Notes: generated by a model from the sequence alone, not told the origin. Shown: positions 1 through 63,975, numbered from the stretch's first letter. The stretch is DNA of 64,000 nt from Lampris incognitus (GCF_029633865.1 NC_079219.1:58187350-58251349); one strand, 5' to 3'. Translations and numbers: made by a program.

Positions 1-428
1 TTTTCTGTGCTGTGTGTGTCAAGTAGCAGAGTGAATAAAGTGGAGGAGGGCAGTGTCCTGTGACCTGCCTCTAGTCCAATATCTCTACTTCCTGTCCTCC
101 CGGCACAAGAGCTTCACCATTTACAAGAGCGCAGCCCCCACCCCCTCTCTCTTTTCTTTCTCTCTATCTTTCTCTCTCTCCTCTTTAGAGATTGCCAGCT
201 CCCGTCTGGCTCTGTTGTATCAAACATTCTCAGTCTCAGGGTGATCCTAAGAAGACTTTCGCCACAAACTGGAAAATGACCTGCTTCTGGTTGTGCGTCG
301 TAACTGTGTTCTAGGTGGTGTGGTGGCTTTATATAAGAGCACAGATGATCCACTTCAACTCTATTCTATTTCCTCTCTCCCCCTTTCTGTTTTTTTTTTC
401 TCTCTCTCTCTGTCTCTCCTCTGTCCAG

Positions 429-39643
<39,215 letters not shown>

Positions 39644-41014
39644 CACACACACATATACACACACACACACATGCACAGACTCGCACACATACACACACAC
39701 ACAGTAAGGACACACACATAGAAACACACATGCACAAGCTGCCCTCGGAGCCTAAAGCGCTCAAGAGGTGAAGGACGGGCGCAGACACAGTGCACATCAT
39801 CAACATTAGAGTACGTAAAGATGAAAAAGTCAAACTCACGTAGACACAGTACATGGTGCAGCCGTCAGAAAATGACACAAACATATTAGATGTACACACT
39901 GGTAAAGCACTGCTCTTGACAGTATTGCCTCCTTCTTTTTGTTCCAAGCAAAAGAAAGACTACACACATACAAAACAGGTTCTGCGAAGAGGAGGCAACC
40001 GGAACCGACACTCGATTTTAACGGACTAAGTGATGTAGAGCGAAAGCCTCGACTGTAAATCTCTGCCTCGCACCTTCGTCACGCCGTCTCTGGGAAACCA
40101 AGCTAGAACTCAGAGGGCAGCGCTGACTGCGTAAGAGCTGTGTCATCTGCAAATGTCACGATGCTGTACAGTCAGGACACGAAACCGTATGGCCGCCGCA
40201 CCTCATAGGAGCCATTTCGTTACCAGAAGCCATGTTTAACTCTTTAAGGAGGAGCGCTAGAAATCGTACAATCTACCTGATTCCACAAAGGGCTGCTGGA
40301 ATTAAAACAAGCTAGCAACTCGTATGCAGACGATCAAAACGGTCTGCACGCCGCGGACTACATAGTCAGCAAGACAAGTCAAAGTCATATATGCTTGATG
40401 AAGAGGATTTACCCTCCTCGTGTGTCTCAAGGCCATGTCCGCTGATTAAAAATGGTTTGATTAACAGTTCAGCATCTGTATATTTTGGGAGAGCATTTAT
40501 AAAAGACTGAGCGAAATGTAAAACGGCACAACGTGCGGCAAAATCCTCACCACAATTGTAACGGCAAAGAAAGGTATGTCGTGGAAACAGGCGAAATTAG
40601 TCAGAGAGACTCATCGATAGGGTCCGCACGACCGAGAAGGAGCCAGCGCCGACCTTTCCCCTGCCGTTTGTCACGCGGTCACTGATGACGTCACTTCCGT
40701 AACTGATCACTGCAGGATGAAGAACAACAACATACGAGCGGTCGAGCCGGGGGCACCGCTGCATCGAGGTTTTGTAAAATGATATATCCCTTTTCAATAG
40801 ATTAGAAGCAGTAGCTAGCTAGATATCGCGGTAGGTAGGTAGGTAGGCAGGTAGTCCTAGATAGTTTCTTCAACTCAAGTCTTAACATGTTGCTTCTTGT
40901 TGCCTCCAGGCGTTTGATATCGTATCATTTCTATCGATCTAAATATGAAGTTGAGTTATTGTTGGCCGGCTGTTTCCTTTATGATTCCGTCTTCTGGGCA
41001 AACCTGTTTCGATT
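39644..41014 (+). other. Probable 3' UTR of the myosin gene
   Basis: No coding signal follows the TGA at 39641. The first 80 bases are (CA)-rich. Canonical AATAAA is not seen before a SINE starts at 41015. The variant signal ATTAAA occurs at 40301-40306 and 40445-40450, so the transcript end is likely near one of these. The minus strand shows nothing convincing here. Confidence 0.45.
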
Positions 41015-41458
41015 GGCATCCGGGTAGTGCGGCACTCTGTTCCGTTGCCTAACAACACGGGGGTCGCCGGTTCGAATCCCCTTGTTACCTCCAGCTCGGT
41101 CAGGCGTCCCTGCGGACACAATTGGCCTGTGTCTGCGGGTGGGAAGCCGGATGTGGGTACGTGTCCCGGTCGCTGCGCTAGCGCCTCCTCTGGTCGGTTG
41201 GGGGCGCCTGTCCTGGGGAGGTGAACTGGGGGGAATAGCGTGATCCTCCCACGCGCTACGTCCTCCTGGTGAAACTCCTCACTGTCAGGGGAAAAGAAGC
41301 GGCTGGCGACTCCACATGTATGGGAGGAGGCATGTGGTAGTCTGCAGCCCCCCCCGGATCGGCGGAGAGGGTGGAGCAGCGAACGGGACGGCTCGAAAGG
41401 GTGGGGTAATTAGCCGGATACAATTGGGGAGAAAAGGGGGGGGGAGGGTAAAATAAAA
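41015..41458 (+). mobile_element. SINE-A full-length copy with target duplication
   Basis: GGCATCCGGGTAGTGCGGC head, box B GGTTCGAATCCCC, A-rich end. CCTGTTTCGATTG before and CCTGTTTGGATTG after form the duplication. Confidence 0.92.
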
Positions 41459-42117
41459 ACCCTGTTTGGATTGCTACCGGTATTACCGGCACTGGTACCG
41501 GGACTGACCTGGTCGGTTATGGACTTTTCTCAGCCTGTTCTTCAGTTCCTGTTACGACAGCGCTGAGGATAACCACGGTGCAGCCTTCTCTTTATTTTTC
41601 TTGGCGTTAGCTTCCAGATGTGTTCATTTTGTTTCGGGTCAACGCTGATGTGGAGCGAGGGCGCGTGCTGTTATCGTCGTGGCGTGCCGTTTTCAGACGG
41701 GAGGGATTCTGTGCAGAGGGGGGCGTATATATATACCTGTTCCAGATGGACACGACCTGTGTCCTTCTATATACCTGTCCACGCAACGCCGAAGAAATTG
41801 TGAATACATATTTTATTTGGGGTTTGTACGTTTCTGTCCGTTTCAGACCGATGTGGTCATTTTTCAGGAAGTGCATCATGTCGGGTGTTAACACGTGCAT
41901 CTTGTATATTGTAATATTGATTTTTACTGATCGACCGTGTAAAATACTCGCACAAAGCTTTTGTGTTTAACCAAAAGGTGGGCGTAGGGATGAGAAAAGG
42001 GACTTAAATCTGTAGTAGAATTTAGGGTCGTAGGAAAGTAGACTTAGGTGACACCGGCTGCCTAGATTTTCCACTGGCGTCCAGCAGCTGGTTTCCTCGG
42101 CGTCGTTTCCGCGTACC

Positions 42118-42398
42118 GCATTTCCATCCATCCATCCGTCATCCAGACCGCTTATCCTGCTCTCTGGGCCGCGGGGACGCTGGGGCCGATCCCAGCAGCC
42201 ACCGGGCGGCAGGCGGGGAGACACCCTGGACAGGCCGCCGGGCCGTCACAGGGCCCACACGTGGTCCTTCCCATGTGCCAGTTCCACACGATAAGGAAAC
42301 AAACGCTTAGACTGCCGCCCAGTGGCTGCTGGGATCGGCTCCAGCACCCCCGCAACCCCGGTGGGGGTAAGCGGCTTGGGTAATGGATGGATGGACGG
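42118..42398. mobile_element. Two SINE-B 3' ends in head-to-head palindrome
   Basis: 42118-42246 is a minus-oriented SINE-B 3' end (CCATCCATCCGTCATCCAG ... GACACCCTGGACAGGCCG). 42313-42398 is a plus-oriented one (CTGCCGCCCAGTGGCTGCTG ... GTAATGGATGG). Between them is about 65 bp of other DNA. Confidence 0.8.
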
Positions 42399-42992
42399 AC
42401 ATTAAGGAAGTGTAACATCACAGAATGTTTAATTCAATGCTGCTCTTAATTCGCCGATTCGAACCCTGACCCCTCCTCGAGTGGACGCCATCCTTGTTTT
42501 AAACCTGGCCTCGAAGACTTTTCCTCCCTCTTCTGGAGGAGCACGTCCGTTCCCCGTAGCATGTTTCACTCCTAGTTTATTTATTACTTGTCATGCTAAC
42601 ACAGTATGTCGTATTTTGTAGCAGCCCTCCCTCGCCCCTGAACAACAGACGTCGTGTGACGTCCGGTTTTGGACGTATGGGACAGCGTCTTGATAAGCCT
42701 GGACGTGATGCTGCTCGGTTCATTAGATCCATTAAGGAAGGCGTAGCTTGCGCCTCTGTTTTCAGTGGGGAATGAAAAAGAAAAAAAGCGTGTGGCCGAG
42801 GCCCCCAGTGTTCCTCCCCGGATTTGCTGTGGAGGTCTGTTACCTCCCTTCTGGGGTGTAGGCGACGGAGGATCGGTGATGCTCTTTGGTTTTATTCTTG
42901 GGGTTTTGTGGTTTTTACTCGCGGTTAGCTGTGGTGTTCGGTAGTCAGGGTAATCTGCTCTAGCTCGGTTAGGAAGATCTCTGATTTGGGGG

Positions 42993-43142
42993 TTGTGCCC
43001 CGGTGGCTCACCTGGTAGAGCACGTGGCTGAGTCCGTACCGCGGTGCCCTGGGTTGGAATCCGGCCCGGGCTCTTCGCTTCACGTCATCCCCCTGTCTCT
43101 CTGCTGTCTCTATCAAACGCAAAGGCAGAAAATGCCGAAAGA
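42993..43142 (+). mobile_element. SINE-D: third tRNA-headed family
   Basis: tRNA-like head GTGCCCCGGTGGCTCACCTG, GTAGAGCACGTGGCTGAG and box B-like GGGTTGGAATCC with closing GGCCCGGGCTC. A CT-rich stretch and AAAGGCAGAAAATGCCGAAAG follow. It is not a functional tRNA gene. Confidence 0.72.
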
Positions 43143-43721
43143 AAGATCTCTGACTTGAACATTTTTCCTCCGTGCAAAGGTAATATTTGCAGTGATGTGT
43201 CAGAAAGACAGCGTGTCTGAATCTGTAAAATTGCTCCCAGGTTCAATGTCCAGTGAGCATTCATATTTTCCGACACGTCGAGAGGTCTTGCTATATTTGT
43301 TCATCACCATTCAATGTTATGTAGCATAGAGGCGTGTATGAAGAGAGATCAAATCGAGGAATACCTTGGTCAAGAACAAGTTTACCTGGACTGCTGAACA
43401 GCGACATATATTTATTGCCCTATGAGAGTTACTTTCCCTCCCTCTCTTAAGTATTGTTCTTTTCTTTTTAGCGATATGCAAAGAACTTCAGTTCAAAGGT
43501 TTGTTTTTGTGAGATTCGGTGTAAACGCTGCACTTTACACACCTTTAAAGGTGGGCGAACCCAGCCAGGCGTCAGGGGGCCGCGTCCGCTCCGTCAGGTT
43601 GTTGATCTCAGTGGGGCGGACGTGGCATCGTGTCGACCGAGCCCGAGCCCACGCCACGTGTTGCCGAGAAACAATCTGTCACTCCAAACTGTTTTATTTG
43701 TTCAAGAAGGGTCCCGTACAT

Positions 43722-44485
43722 GACACACCCACTCTACTACATGACACGCCCACTCTACTACACGGCACACCCACTCTACTACATGACACGCCCACTCTAT
43801 TACATGACACGCCCACTCTACTACACGGCACACCCACTCTACTACATGACACGCCCACTCTACTACACGACACGCCCACTCTATTACATGACACGCCCAC
43901 TCTACTACATGACACACCCACTCTACTACACGACACACCCACTCTACTACACGACACGCCCAGTCTACTACACGACACGCCCACTCTACTACACGGCACA
44001 CTCACTCTACTACACGACACGCCCACTCTACTACATGACACGCCCACTCTACTACATGGCACACTCACTCTACTACATGACACGCCCACTCTACTACACG
44101 GCACGCCCACTCTACTACACGACACGCCCACTCTACTACATGACACGCCCACTCTACTACATGGCACACTCACTCTACTACATGACACGCCCACTCTACT
44201 ACACGGCACACTCACTCTACTACACGACACGCCCACTCTACTACATGACACGCCCACTCTACTACATGGCACACTCACTCTACTACATGACACGCCCACT
44301 CTACTACACGGCACACTCACTCTACTACATGACACGCCCACTCTACTACATGACATGCCCACTCTACTACACGACACGCCCACTCTACTACACGACACAT
44401 TCACTCTACTACATGACACGCCCATTCTACTACACGACACGCCCACTCTACTACATGACACGCCCACTTCATGACACAACACCTA
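43722..44485. repeat. 21-bp minisatellite, about 36 units
   Basis: Units of CCACTCTACTACATGACACGC with alternations ATGACACGC, ACGGCACAC and ACGACACGC. The 21-bp period is open in several frames on both strands, creating long repeat-only ORFs. Confidence 0.95.
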
Positions 44486-44514
44486 ACCATCTCGCCCCAC
44501 AGGGCTAAACCTAA

Positions 44515-44943
44515 CCAAGTTGGTGTGTCGTGTAGTAAAGTGGGTGTGTCATGCAGTGAAGTGGGTGTGTCTTGTAAATACTGCAACACTACATGACACA
44601 CCCACTTTACTACACGACACGCCCACTTCACTACAACACGCCCACTTCACGGTACAGAGCCAAGCCATCTCACTCCGCAGGGCTAAAGCTAACCAAGTGG
44701 GTGTGTCATGTAGTAGTGGGTGTGTCATGCAGTAAAGTGGGTGTGTCTTGTAAATACTGCAACACTACATGACACACCCACCTTACTACACGACACGCCC
44801 ACTTCACGGTACAGAGCCTAACCATTTCACTCCGCAGGGCTAAAGCTAACCAAGTGGGTGTGTCATGCAGTAAAGTGGGTGTGTCATGCAGTAAAGTGGG
44901 TGTGTCGGGTAGATACTGCGACCCTACACGACACACCCACTTG
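44515..44943. repeat. Inverted and higher-order block derived from the 21-bp satellite
   Basis: Three blocks of about 160 bp. Each has plus copies (AAGTGGGTGTGTCATGCAG) followed across CTTGTAAATACTGCAACACT by reverse copies (ACATGACACACCCACTTTAC). Between blocks is CGCAGGGCTAAAGCTAACC. Confidence 0.88.
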
Positions 44944-45057
44944 GTTGGTTCACTCTCTGTCTCATATCACTATTTCTATGTGGTGACATCATAGATGTCT
45001 CGGCCGTTGGCGGTCTGAAGGCGTAGGGAGTTCAGCTGCTGGAATGAGGACAGATGG

Positions 45058-45063
45058 TTTTAT
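45058..45063 (-). terminator. Candidate poly(A) signal for the FAM181-like gene
   Basis: AATAAA on the minus strand about 610 bases after the stop codon at 45674. ATTAAA variants also occur nearer (about 45253-45258 and 45390-45395), so the true end is uncertain. Confidence 0.4.
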
Positions 45064-45673
45064 TTGTCTGTTCGCCCATAGCAGGAAATAAGACAGGTGC
45101 TTCTTTAAGGGTGTTATTATTGTTATTATTATTTTTTTTCTCTCTGTGTTTGTTTATGGCTACCGTGGACTATTTCGAAAATGTGTTTATAATTGTTTAG
45201 CCTCTTTTTTGTTTATGATGCTGTAATTACAAAACATCTGACTGGGGTTAACTTTAATATATGTCGTTGGTTTTCATCCCTGTGTGTGTGGCTGTTTTTG
45301 TGTCTTTAAGGGGACGGGCTGGGGACACAAACACACACTCGGACACACAATATACATAATTCAGCACTCACTGAATTCACAGTCAATGTTTAATTACATG
45401 ATGAATATTTGACAGTAACACGCTCAGGGCGGTAAGACCACTTCACATCTACTTCACAGAAATGTTGTTCTTTCTCTTCTCATTTTTCTCATATATTTTT
45501 TCAAATCCCGTAAGCCGACCTACATGCACACACATACACACATACAGCTACAGCAGCCGAAGTGACGGCGCCAAGTTTCCACCACCAGTTCACGGCCTGA
45601 GAAACCCCCCGGGGCTCTCATAGCGCTCCACTTGAACCCAGTAAACATCAAACACATCAAAATACAGAGCTGA

Positions 45674-48850
<3,177 letters not shown>

Positions 48851-48859
48851 TATATGACA

Positions 48860-49820
48860 AACCACCAGACAGGCGGTGTGACTCGGTCTCTCTGCACCGG
48901 GCTTGATATTGTGGCAGTGTGAGCCGGGACCCTGTTAGTCTTATTCAGATGTTATTCCACCTTGCTCAGCGCCAGAATAAAACACAGGAAAGGGCGCTTA
49001 CCTTCACGGCGCGACGCCACGGCGGCTCCGGATCCTTGTGTCTCACTAAACACCGAACCCAGGATTCAGCTTAAGGTAGGCGGATGCGTGCAGAGAGAGG
49101 TGTGGTTTCTAACTGTATTTGTATGTGTGTGTTTGCAAGCCGGCGTTGGGGTGACGGCGTGCACAAATGAAGCCGAGTGACGCGAGCGTTCAATGCAAAT
49201 CCTCGGATTCCCCTCTTCTGGCAGGGTGAATGGGATTCGCCGGGGCAAAATCACAAGAGGGAGGGCAAGTGAAAGACTGCGAGGGACGCTGAAAAGAAAA
49301 GGGAGGCAATTATCCCAAGAAGTCAACCGCTTGTGCAAGTGTGGGCGCATGCATCCATTGTGCGACACACTAAAGGCAGCTTGTTAAGTACTAGAAGACA
49401 AACGCAGCGGTTGAGGCTTCTAACGAACCCGTAATTGATCAGTTTAAACTCTGGCCCTAATTACCACATTCTCAGAGCGAAGAGCTAAGGCGGTTGCTAG
49501 TGGCTTTAATTGCTCCGTCCAGTTCTGTGGCGCACCTTCCAAGTGCAGAGTTTTACATATCTATGGCAGCAGCGGGGCCAATAGACCGTCGTCTTCACAG
49601 CTAAAGAAGAAACACTAGATATTTGTACGAGAAAGTGTGGGCAGATTCAATGGATCAGGTTTTTTTTTTCTTCATCTTTTTTGAACTTTTGTTTTATTGT
49701 CAGGCGTTCGGGCTGAATCCATTTAGGATAGCGGGGTTATGTGTAAAAGATGAATGCAGAAAGCCCACTGATACTGTGAGTGCGCTGATCACAAGCTGTG
49801 ATCGACAGCTTTTTTTACAT
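48860..49820. other. Intergenic, possible promoter region
   Basis: No gene recognised. Patches of CpG (48950-49070) and a (CCATCC)n start of a SINE at 49824. The minus-strand gene's 5' UTR or an upstream exon could lie here but no feature fixes it. Confidence 0.35.
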
Positions 49821-49823
49821 ATA

Positions 49824-50166
49824 TATCCATCCATCCATCCATCCATCCATCATGCCAACCGCTTATCCTGCTCTCAGGGTCGCGGGATGCTGGAGCCTGT
49901 CCCAGCAGTCACTGGGCGGCGAGACACCCTGGAAAGGCCGCTAGGCCATCACACACACACACACAGGGACAATTTAGTGTGGCTGGGTCACCTGACCTGC
50001 ATGTCTTTGGACTGTGGGAGGAAACCCACGCAGACACGGGGAGAACATGCAAACTCCACACAGAGGACGACCCGGGACGACCCCCAAGGTTGGACGACCC
50101 CGGGGCTCGAACCCAGGACCTTCTTGCTGTGAAGCGACCGCGCTAACCACTGCGCCACCACGCCGC
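49824..50166 (-). mobile_element. SINE-B full-length, reverse orientation
   Basis: CATCCATCCATCCATCATGC at the left. The body in reverse includes GCATGTCTTTGGACTGTGGG and GGGGCTCGAACCCAGGACC, with the head CACTGCGCCACCACGCCGCC at 50166. ACATATATA occurs on both sides (49817 and 50171) as a probable target duplication. Confidence 0.92.
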
Positions 50167-50331
50167 CCTTTACATATATATTCATATATAAATTCAGAGA
50201 CTAAATTTGGCACCGGAGTCACCCTGTTAAGCCACAGTACGTTGTTTTTTTCCCCCCCCCTATGCAGATCGACTTCTTTCGGTCACCAATTCGGTATTTT
50301 TTGCTCGGATGTTTGCATAAGAAAATTCTTG

Positions 50332-50503
50332 TTATGTCCTCTGTGTGGAGTTTGCATGTTCTCCCCGTGTCTGTGTGGGTTTCCTCCCACAGTCCAAAGA
50401 CATGTAGACATGTGGATGGATGGATAATGGCTGGATGGATGGATGGATGGATGGATGGATGGATGGTAACCTGACTCAGCCACACTAAATTGTCCCAAGG
50501 TAT

Positions 50504-50548
<45 letters not shown>

Positions 50549-50756
50549 GGCCCTGTGTGATGGCCTGGCAGCCTGTCCAGGGTGTCTCTCTGCCTGCTGC
50601 CCAATGACTGCTGGGATAGGCTCCAGCATCCCACGACCCTGAGAGCAGGATAAGCAGTATGGATAATGGCTGGATGGCTGGATGGCTGGATGGATGGATG
50701 GATGGATGGATGGATGGCTGGATGGATGGATGGATGGATGGCTGGATGGATGGGAA
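50332..50756 (+). mobile_element. SINE-B, 5'-truncated, interrupted by (GGAT)n
   Basis: Starts at GTCCTCTGTGTGGAGTTTGC. A GGATGG array (50410-50466) interrupts AAAGACATGTAG and CCTGACTCAGCCACACTAAA, then (GT)n and the usual 3' end. A 100-bp GGAT/GGCT array ends the copy. Confidence 0.87.
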
Positions 50757-51299
50757 CTTGACTTTAGCCGTACACGATGAGACGCTCCAACATGCTTTCA
50801 TATGTTTTCACTCGGCACAAGCCTCGAAAGTGTGAATAAATTGTACCGGTCACACTCTGTCTCAGCCAGCTCCCTGGTGCCGGGTGGTTCTGAAGGCCAC
50901 AAAACGAACCCGCCTCTGCACTGCCTCGCGTGAGCTTTTCCTCGTCGTAGAACGGCGAGGCTGATATAGGAGGAGAAAACTAAAGGAAAGAGAGAAGCAC
51001 GGCTGCAGGAGTGGCAACTATTTATAGCGGCAGCAGATGTGTTTGAGGCGAGAAGGCTACACGGCTAACCTTCTGGTGCACGCTTGCTTTTAACGCCACT
51101 CACCGGGCCCTGTATTACCTGTGGTAAGTGTCTAAAACGGTGCGCAAGAAGAGCCTCATGCAGTTCTGTCGGCCTCCGTACAAATCCAGGATAACAGAAG
51201 TCACGGCAGCTTCTTGTCCTCTGGGTTTGTTTTTTTTTGGGGGGGGGGTTTGTGTGTATGTGTGTGTCTTCTCTCAACAACTCACGGATAAGGGCTCAT

Positions 51300-51574
51300 G
51301 ATGACCTTGTGGCTCACTTGAGTGACTTCTCACATGTGGGATTTTCTCAGATTCCTCTCCGGAGGGGCCGATAACGTCTTATCGCCGCTTGTCTGCGACA
51401 GAGGCAGAACTTTGACCAGCTGCGAAGGCCGGACCTCCGTCCTGGATTTACCTCCCAACTGGCTGGAAGTTCTTTTGCCCCTCCTCATCCTGCTGAAGAG
51501 CCAATCCAGCGGGAGCTGGCAGCTTTGTGGCCTTCATAACTGAAGCAGTGGATGAGAAGAACCCCGGCCGGCAG
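51300..51574 (+). promoter_or_regulatory. mpv17l: Putative promoter and non-coding first exon of mpv17l-like gene
   Basis: A strong donor GGCAG|GTAAGT at 51574/51575 lies 284 bases before the acceptor ATCAACAG at 51858, which opens the exon with the start codon. I infer a non-coding first exon ending at 51574. Its start is unknown. Confidence 0.5.
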
Positions 51575-51858
51575 GTAAGTTCAACAACTCTCCGCCGGAA
51601 GCCGTGAGTTTGAGAACCCTAACCCCGCGACCTGACAGGGGGTTTCACAGAACCCGTGCTTTGGGTGCTATGCGTCACCTTATCATCGTTAAAAATCTTG
51701 TGTAATTTTACTATGATTCATGTTTCATCCTGCATCATGGAAACATCAGTTCTTTTCAGGGGCCATCTTTATTTCTAAACCTTTTTGTGACACCCAGTGG
51801 CGGTTTTGTGATGAGTAATATATATGTGACATCCCTTGTTCCCCTTGTGGATCAACAG

Positions 51859-53396
<1,538 letters not shown>

Positions 53397-53435
53397 CCCG
53401 AGTTATGTTATTGGACCGGAAATCAATGTGATTTT

Positions 53436-53441
53436 AATAAA
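53436..53441 (+). terminator. mpv17l: mpv17l-like poly(A) signal
   Basis: AATAAA 40 bases after the stop codon at 53394-53396, followed by an A-run. This implies a very short 3' UTR. Confidence 0.75.
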
Positions 53442-53590
53442 AAAAAAACAAATTAAATTGTTATTTGTTTCAGTGCTGTGATTTTATAAGCGATCCTAAT
53501 TGTATTTTGCCACTCGACTGTTGTTGACGCTTTGAACCACTAGAGGCCCCTATCCGAAACGCCTGACGTCCGGGAGCTGAACCCACTCTA

Positions 53591-53694
53591 CCGGAAGTGT
53601 ATGCTTAGTAACCAATCAGAAACATGGTGAGTGCCGAGAGTTGTTTATCGCGAGATCTCGTCTCTTCCTTTTCCCTTTTCGCTCCGAGTCTAAG
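53591..53694 (+). promoter_or_regulatory. rpl18: rpl18 promoter and TOP leader
   Basis: An ETS/GABP-type CCGGAAGTG (53591-53599) and a CCAAT box (53612-53616) lie upstream. A TCGCGAGA motif (53648-53655) follows. A pyrimidine stretch TCTCTTCCTTTTCCCTTTTC (53661-53680) is where a 5' terminal oligopyrimidine mRNA would start. This is the standard arrangement for ribosomal protein genes. The start site is inferred. Confidence 0.75.
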
Positions 53695-61696
<8,002 letters not shown>

Positions 61697-61730
61697 TGTG
61701 TTGATTTTGTTTTCCATGCAATCTGAGACA

Positions 61731-61736
61731 AATAAA
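61731..61736 (+). terminator. rpl18: rpl18 poly(A) signal
   Basis: AATAAA 35 bases after the stop codon, the short 3' UTR typical of ribosomal protein genes. Confidence 0.92.
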
Positions 61737-62039
61737 GATTGGCGATACAAAATGAATTGACTCGTCTGTTTAATCAGCAGCTCTTGTGCAGTTGTACAAA
61801 GAGATTGTTAACGTTTCAAAGGTTGATTAACTTGGTAGGAGCACTAGGAGAGACACTGATAAAGGGTTTTTTTTTTCAGGAGGTTGCTCCTTATCTCATG
61901 CCAGGGTCTAAGGACAGGATGCTGTGTTGCTGTGTAAAGCCCCTCGAGGCTAACGTGTGATGTTGGGCTGTACAAATAAAACTGACTTGACCTGATCAAC
62001 ACAAAACCATTTCCGCCACTGGCGGCTAACGTCGTTTGA

Positions 62040-63100
62040 CCACAGCTGCGAACACATGGCGAACCCGGCGAGTGGTGCACATTTAATCCCTGCTCCACAA
62101 CACGTCTTAACGTGGGTCCGCAAAGGATGGCCTTACCGGCGATTGGAGTGCGTCGGTGGGCGTTTCGACGTCTCCCTTATCACCATTGGACCTCCTCCCC
62201 GCCGCTCAAACCCGACGCCCCGCCCCCCTCGGCTCACACTTCCTGAATCGGTCGGGAGTCAGTCGCGGCGAGTATGTGCGCGACTCCTCGTCGTCGCGGA
62301 GGAAACCAAAATGAGGTAAGACTCGGGGGGGCATTGAGTCGCCGTCTCAGAGCCGGCCCGTACCCACTTAAACGGGCTGCCCGGCTGCGTGGCGAGTGAG
62401 TTTTATATCCGCTCAGTTGAATGAATAGGGGGGGAAGCGGCAACCGATGGCCGCGCCGTCGGAAACGTGAGGGCAGCTGGCTAGGTAGGTGATGTGCCGC
62501 CGGTGTCGAGGCAGTTAAAATAAAACTACAATTTTAAAAACAAACAAACACAACTGGAGGCGTGAAATATCAACGCCACGTCGCCCCTTTCGCTCGTTGT
62601 CTTGGTAGAAAGCAAAGGTTGGTGGTGCGCTAGCTTCGGCTAGCTAGCAGAGCCGCTAGCGTTGGCTTAGCTAGCGCTAACTGGCGCAGATAGGGTTAGC
62701 CGGGCGCGGCGGTCCCTTAACGTGGAACTGTAACGTTAGCGAACGCGGTGCCGTCCGGACCCGAGCGTTAAAGCGCGTGTGCTCGGTAACGTGTAAATGG
62801 ACCCCCCTCCTCCCCTTCCCCTCCCCTCGGCTTGGGTCCAGATCATTGTCTCGGTTCGGATCGACGAGCCGCCCGGCGAGCTAGCGGATTGTTTATCCGC
62901 AAGCTAACGTGGACGACGGCTCACGGTTTTGAAGCTGAGCCGAACCGACCCCGAGACAAGCGGTGTTTGTGTCTGTGGAGCTTTTAACGAGAGTCTCCGA
63001 GTCCCGAGTTAAACACGGCACTTCTGTGTGTGTGAGAGACAAATCCCGAGTCACTCAACACGCTCATTGTGTGTGAGACTGAATTAGACCCGCTGCTGCT
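62040..63100 (+). promoter_or_regulatory. CpG-rich promoter with candidate first exon of an unidentified gene
   Basis: CpG-dense DNA. At 62311-62315 an ATGAG is followed directly by GTAAGA, with AAA at -3 to -1, so a plus-strand gene could begin with codons Met plus a split Arg/Ser and splice onward outside the window. An in-frame upstream ATG at 62056 also exists. GCTAGC-rich repeats (62630-62680) and (GCT)n at 63093 follow. The gene cannot be named. Confidence 0.5.
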
Positions 63101-63295
63101 GCTGCTGCGCGTCCCCGCCCTGCCTTTCAAGGACGTAAGGTGCAACAATGGGCATCAGTACCCCCCCCCCCCCCCCCATTTATCAGATCTGGACGTCGTT
63201 CAAGTATCGGTTTTTTTTTTTTGGATAAAGTTTCCTAGCTAATATAAACCCTGAGATACTGGTCAAATGTATTGCGACGATGTGACAGGTTAAGA

Positions 63296-63470
63296 CAGTG
63301 GTTCTCGACCTTTTTGGGGGTCCTGGACCCCCTGCGTGTTTTTGATCTACCCTGAGGACCCCTCCACCTGATCTTGGGGGAGGGGGGTTGCAATTTGTAG
63401 AAAGAGTAGAAACTGCATTTTAAATTGCATTATAGCATTTATTCACTCTTTGGGGCAAAAATAAGAGCTT
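63296..63470. mobile_element. hAT-like MITE left end
   Basis: CAGTGGTTCTCGACCTTTTTG then GGGGTCCTGGACCCC, related to 12726. Leads straight into the minisatellite. The right end is not identifiable. Confidence 0.5.
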
Positions 63471-63485
63471 TCAGTTGTAACTTAG

Positions 63486-63975
63486 ATATAGTTAACAAAA
63501 CAGAATTCTTATGCAGTAACTTTCAGATGTGTGTAACAAAACAGAATATGTATTCAGTAACTTTCAGATATATGTAACAAAACAGAATATGTATTCAGTA
63601 ACTTTCAGATGTGTGTAACAAAACAGAATATGTATTCAGTAACTTTCAGATATATGTAACAAGACAGAATTTGTATTCAGTAACTTTCAGATATATGTAA
63701 CAAAACAGAATATGTATTCAGTAACTTTCAGATATGTGTAACAAAACAGAATATGTTTTCAGTAACTTTCAGATATGTGTAACAAAACAGAATATGTATT
63801 CAGTAACTTTCAGATATGCGTAACAAAACAGAATATGTATTCAGTAACTTTCAGATATGTGTAACAAAACAGAATATGTATTCAGTAACTTTCAGATATG
63901 TGTAACAAAACAGAATATGTATTCAGTAACTTTCAGATATATGTAACAACAGAATTTTTATGCAATAACTTTTAA
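63486..63975. repeat. 41-bp minisatellite, about 12 units
   Basis: Unit GTAACAAAACAGAATATGTA plus TTCAGTAACTTTCAGATATGT. Phase-locked copies start at 63533, 63574 and so on. First and last units are diverged. It extends to near the window edge. Confidence 0.95.

Noticed and set aside
41620-41970. 116-codon frame in the myosin 3' flank
   Set aside because: No homology, no splice or Kozak support, overlapped by other random frames.
43422-44474. 350-codon open frame (and 292- and 262-codon frames overlapping it)
   Set aside because: Entirely produced by the 21-bp satellite, whose period is a multiple of three; repetitive HDTPTLL/YYMTRPL peptides only.
62056-62319. 87-codon frame starting at 62056
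   Set aside because: Its end runs over the likely splice donor at 62316, and its composition is that of a CpG-rich leader. The ATG at 62311 is a better start candidate.
63486-63975. CRISPR-like regular spacing of repeats
   Set aside because: Contiguous tandem minisatellite with no unique spacers, in a vertebrate genome.
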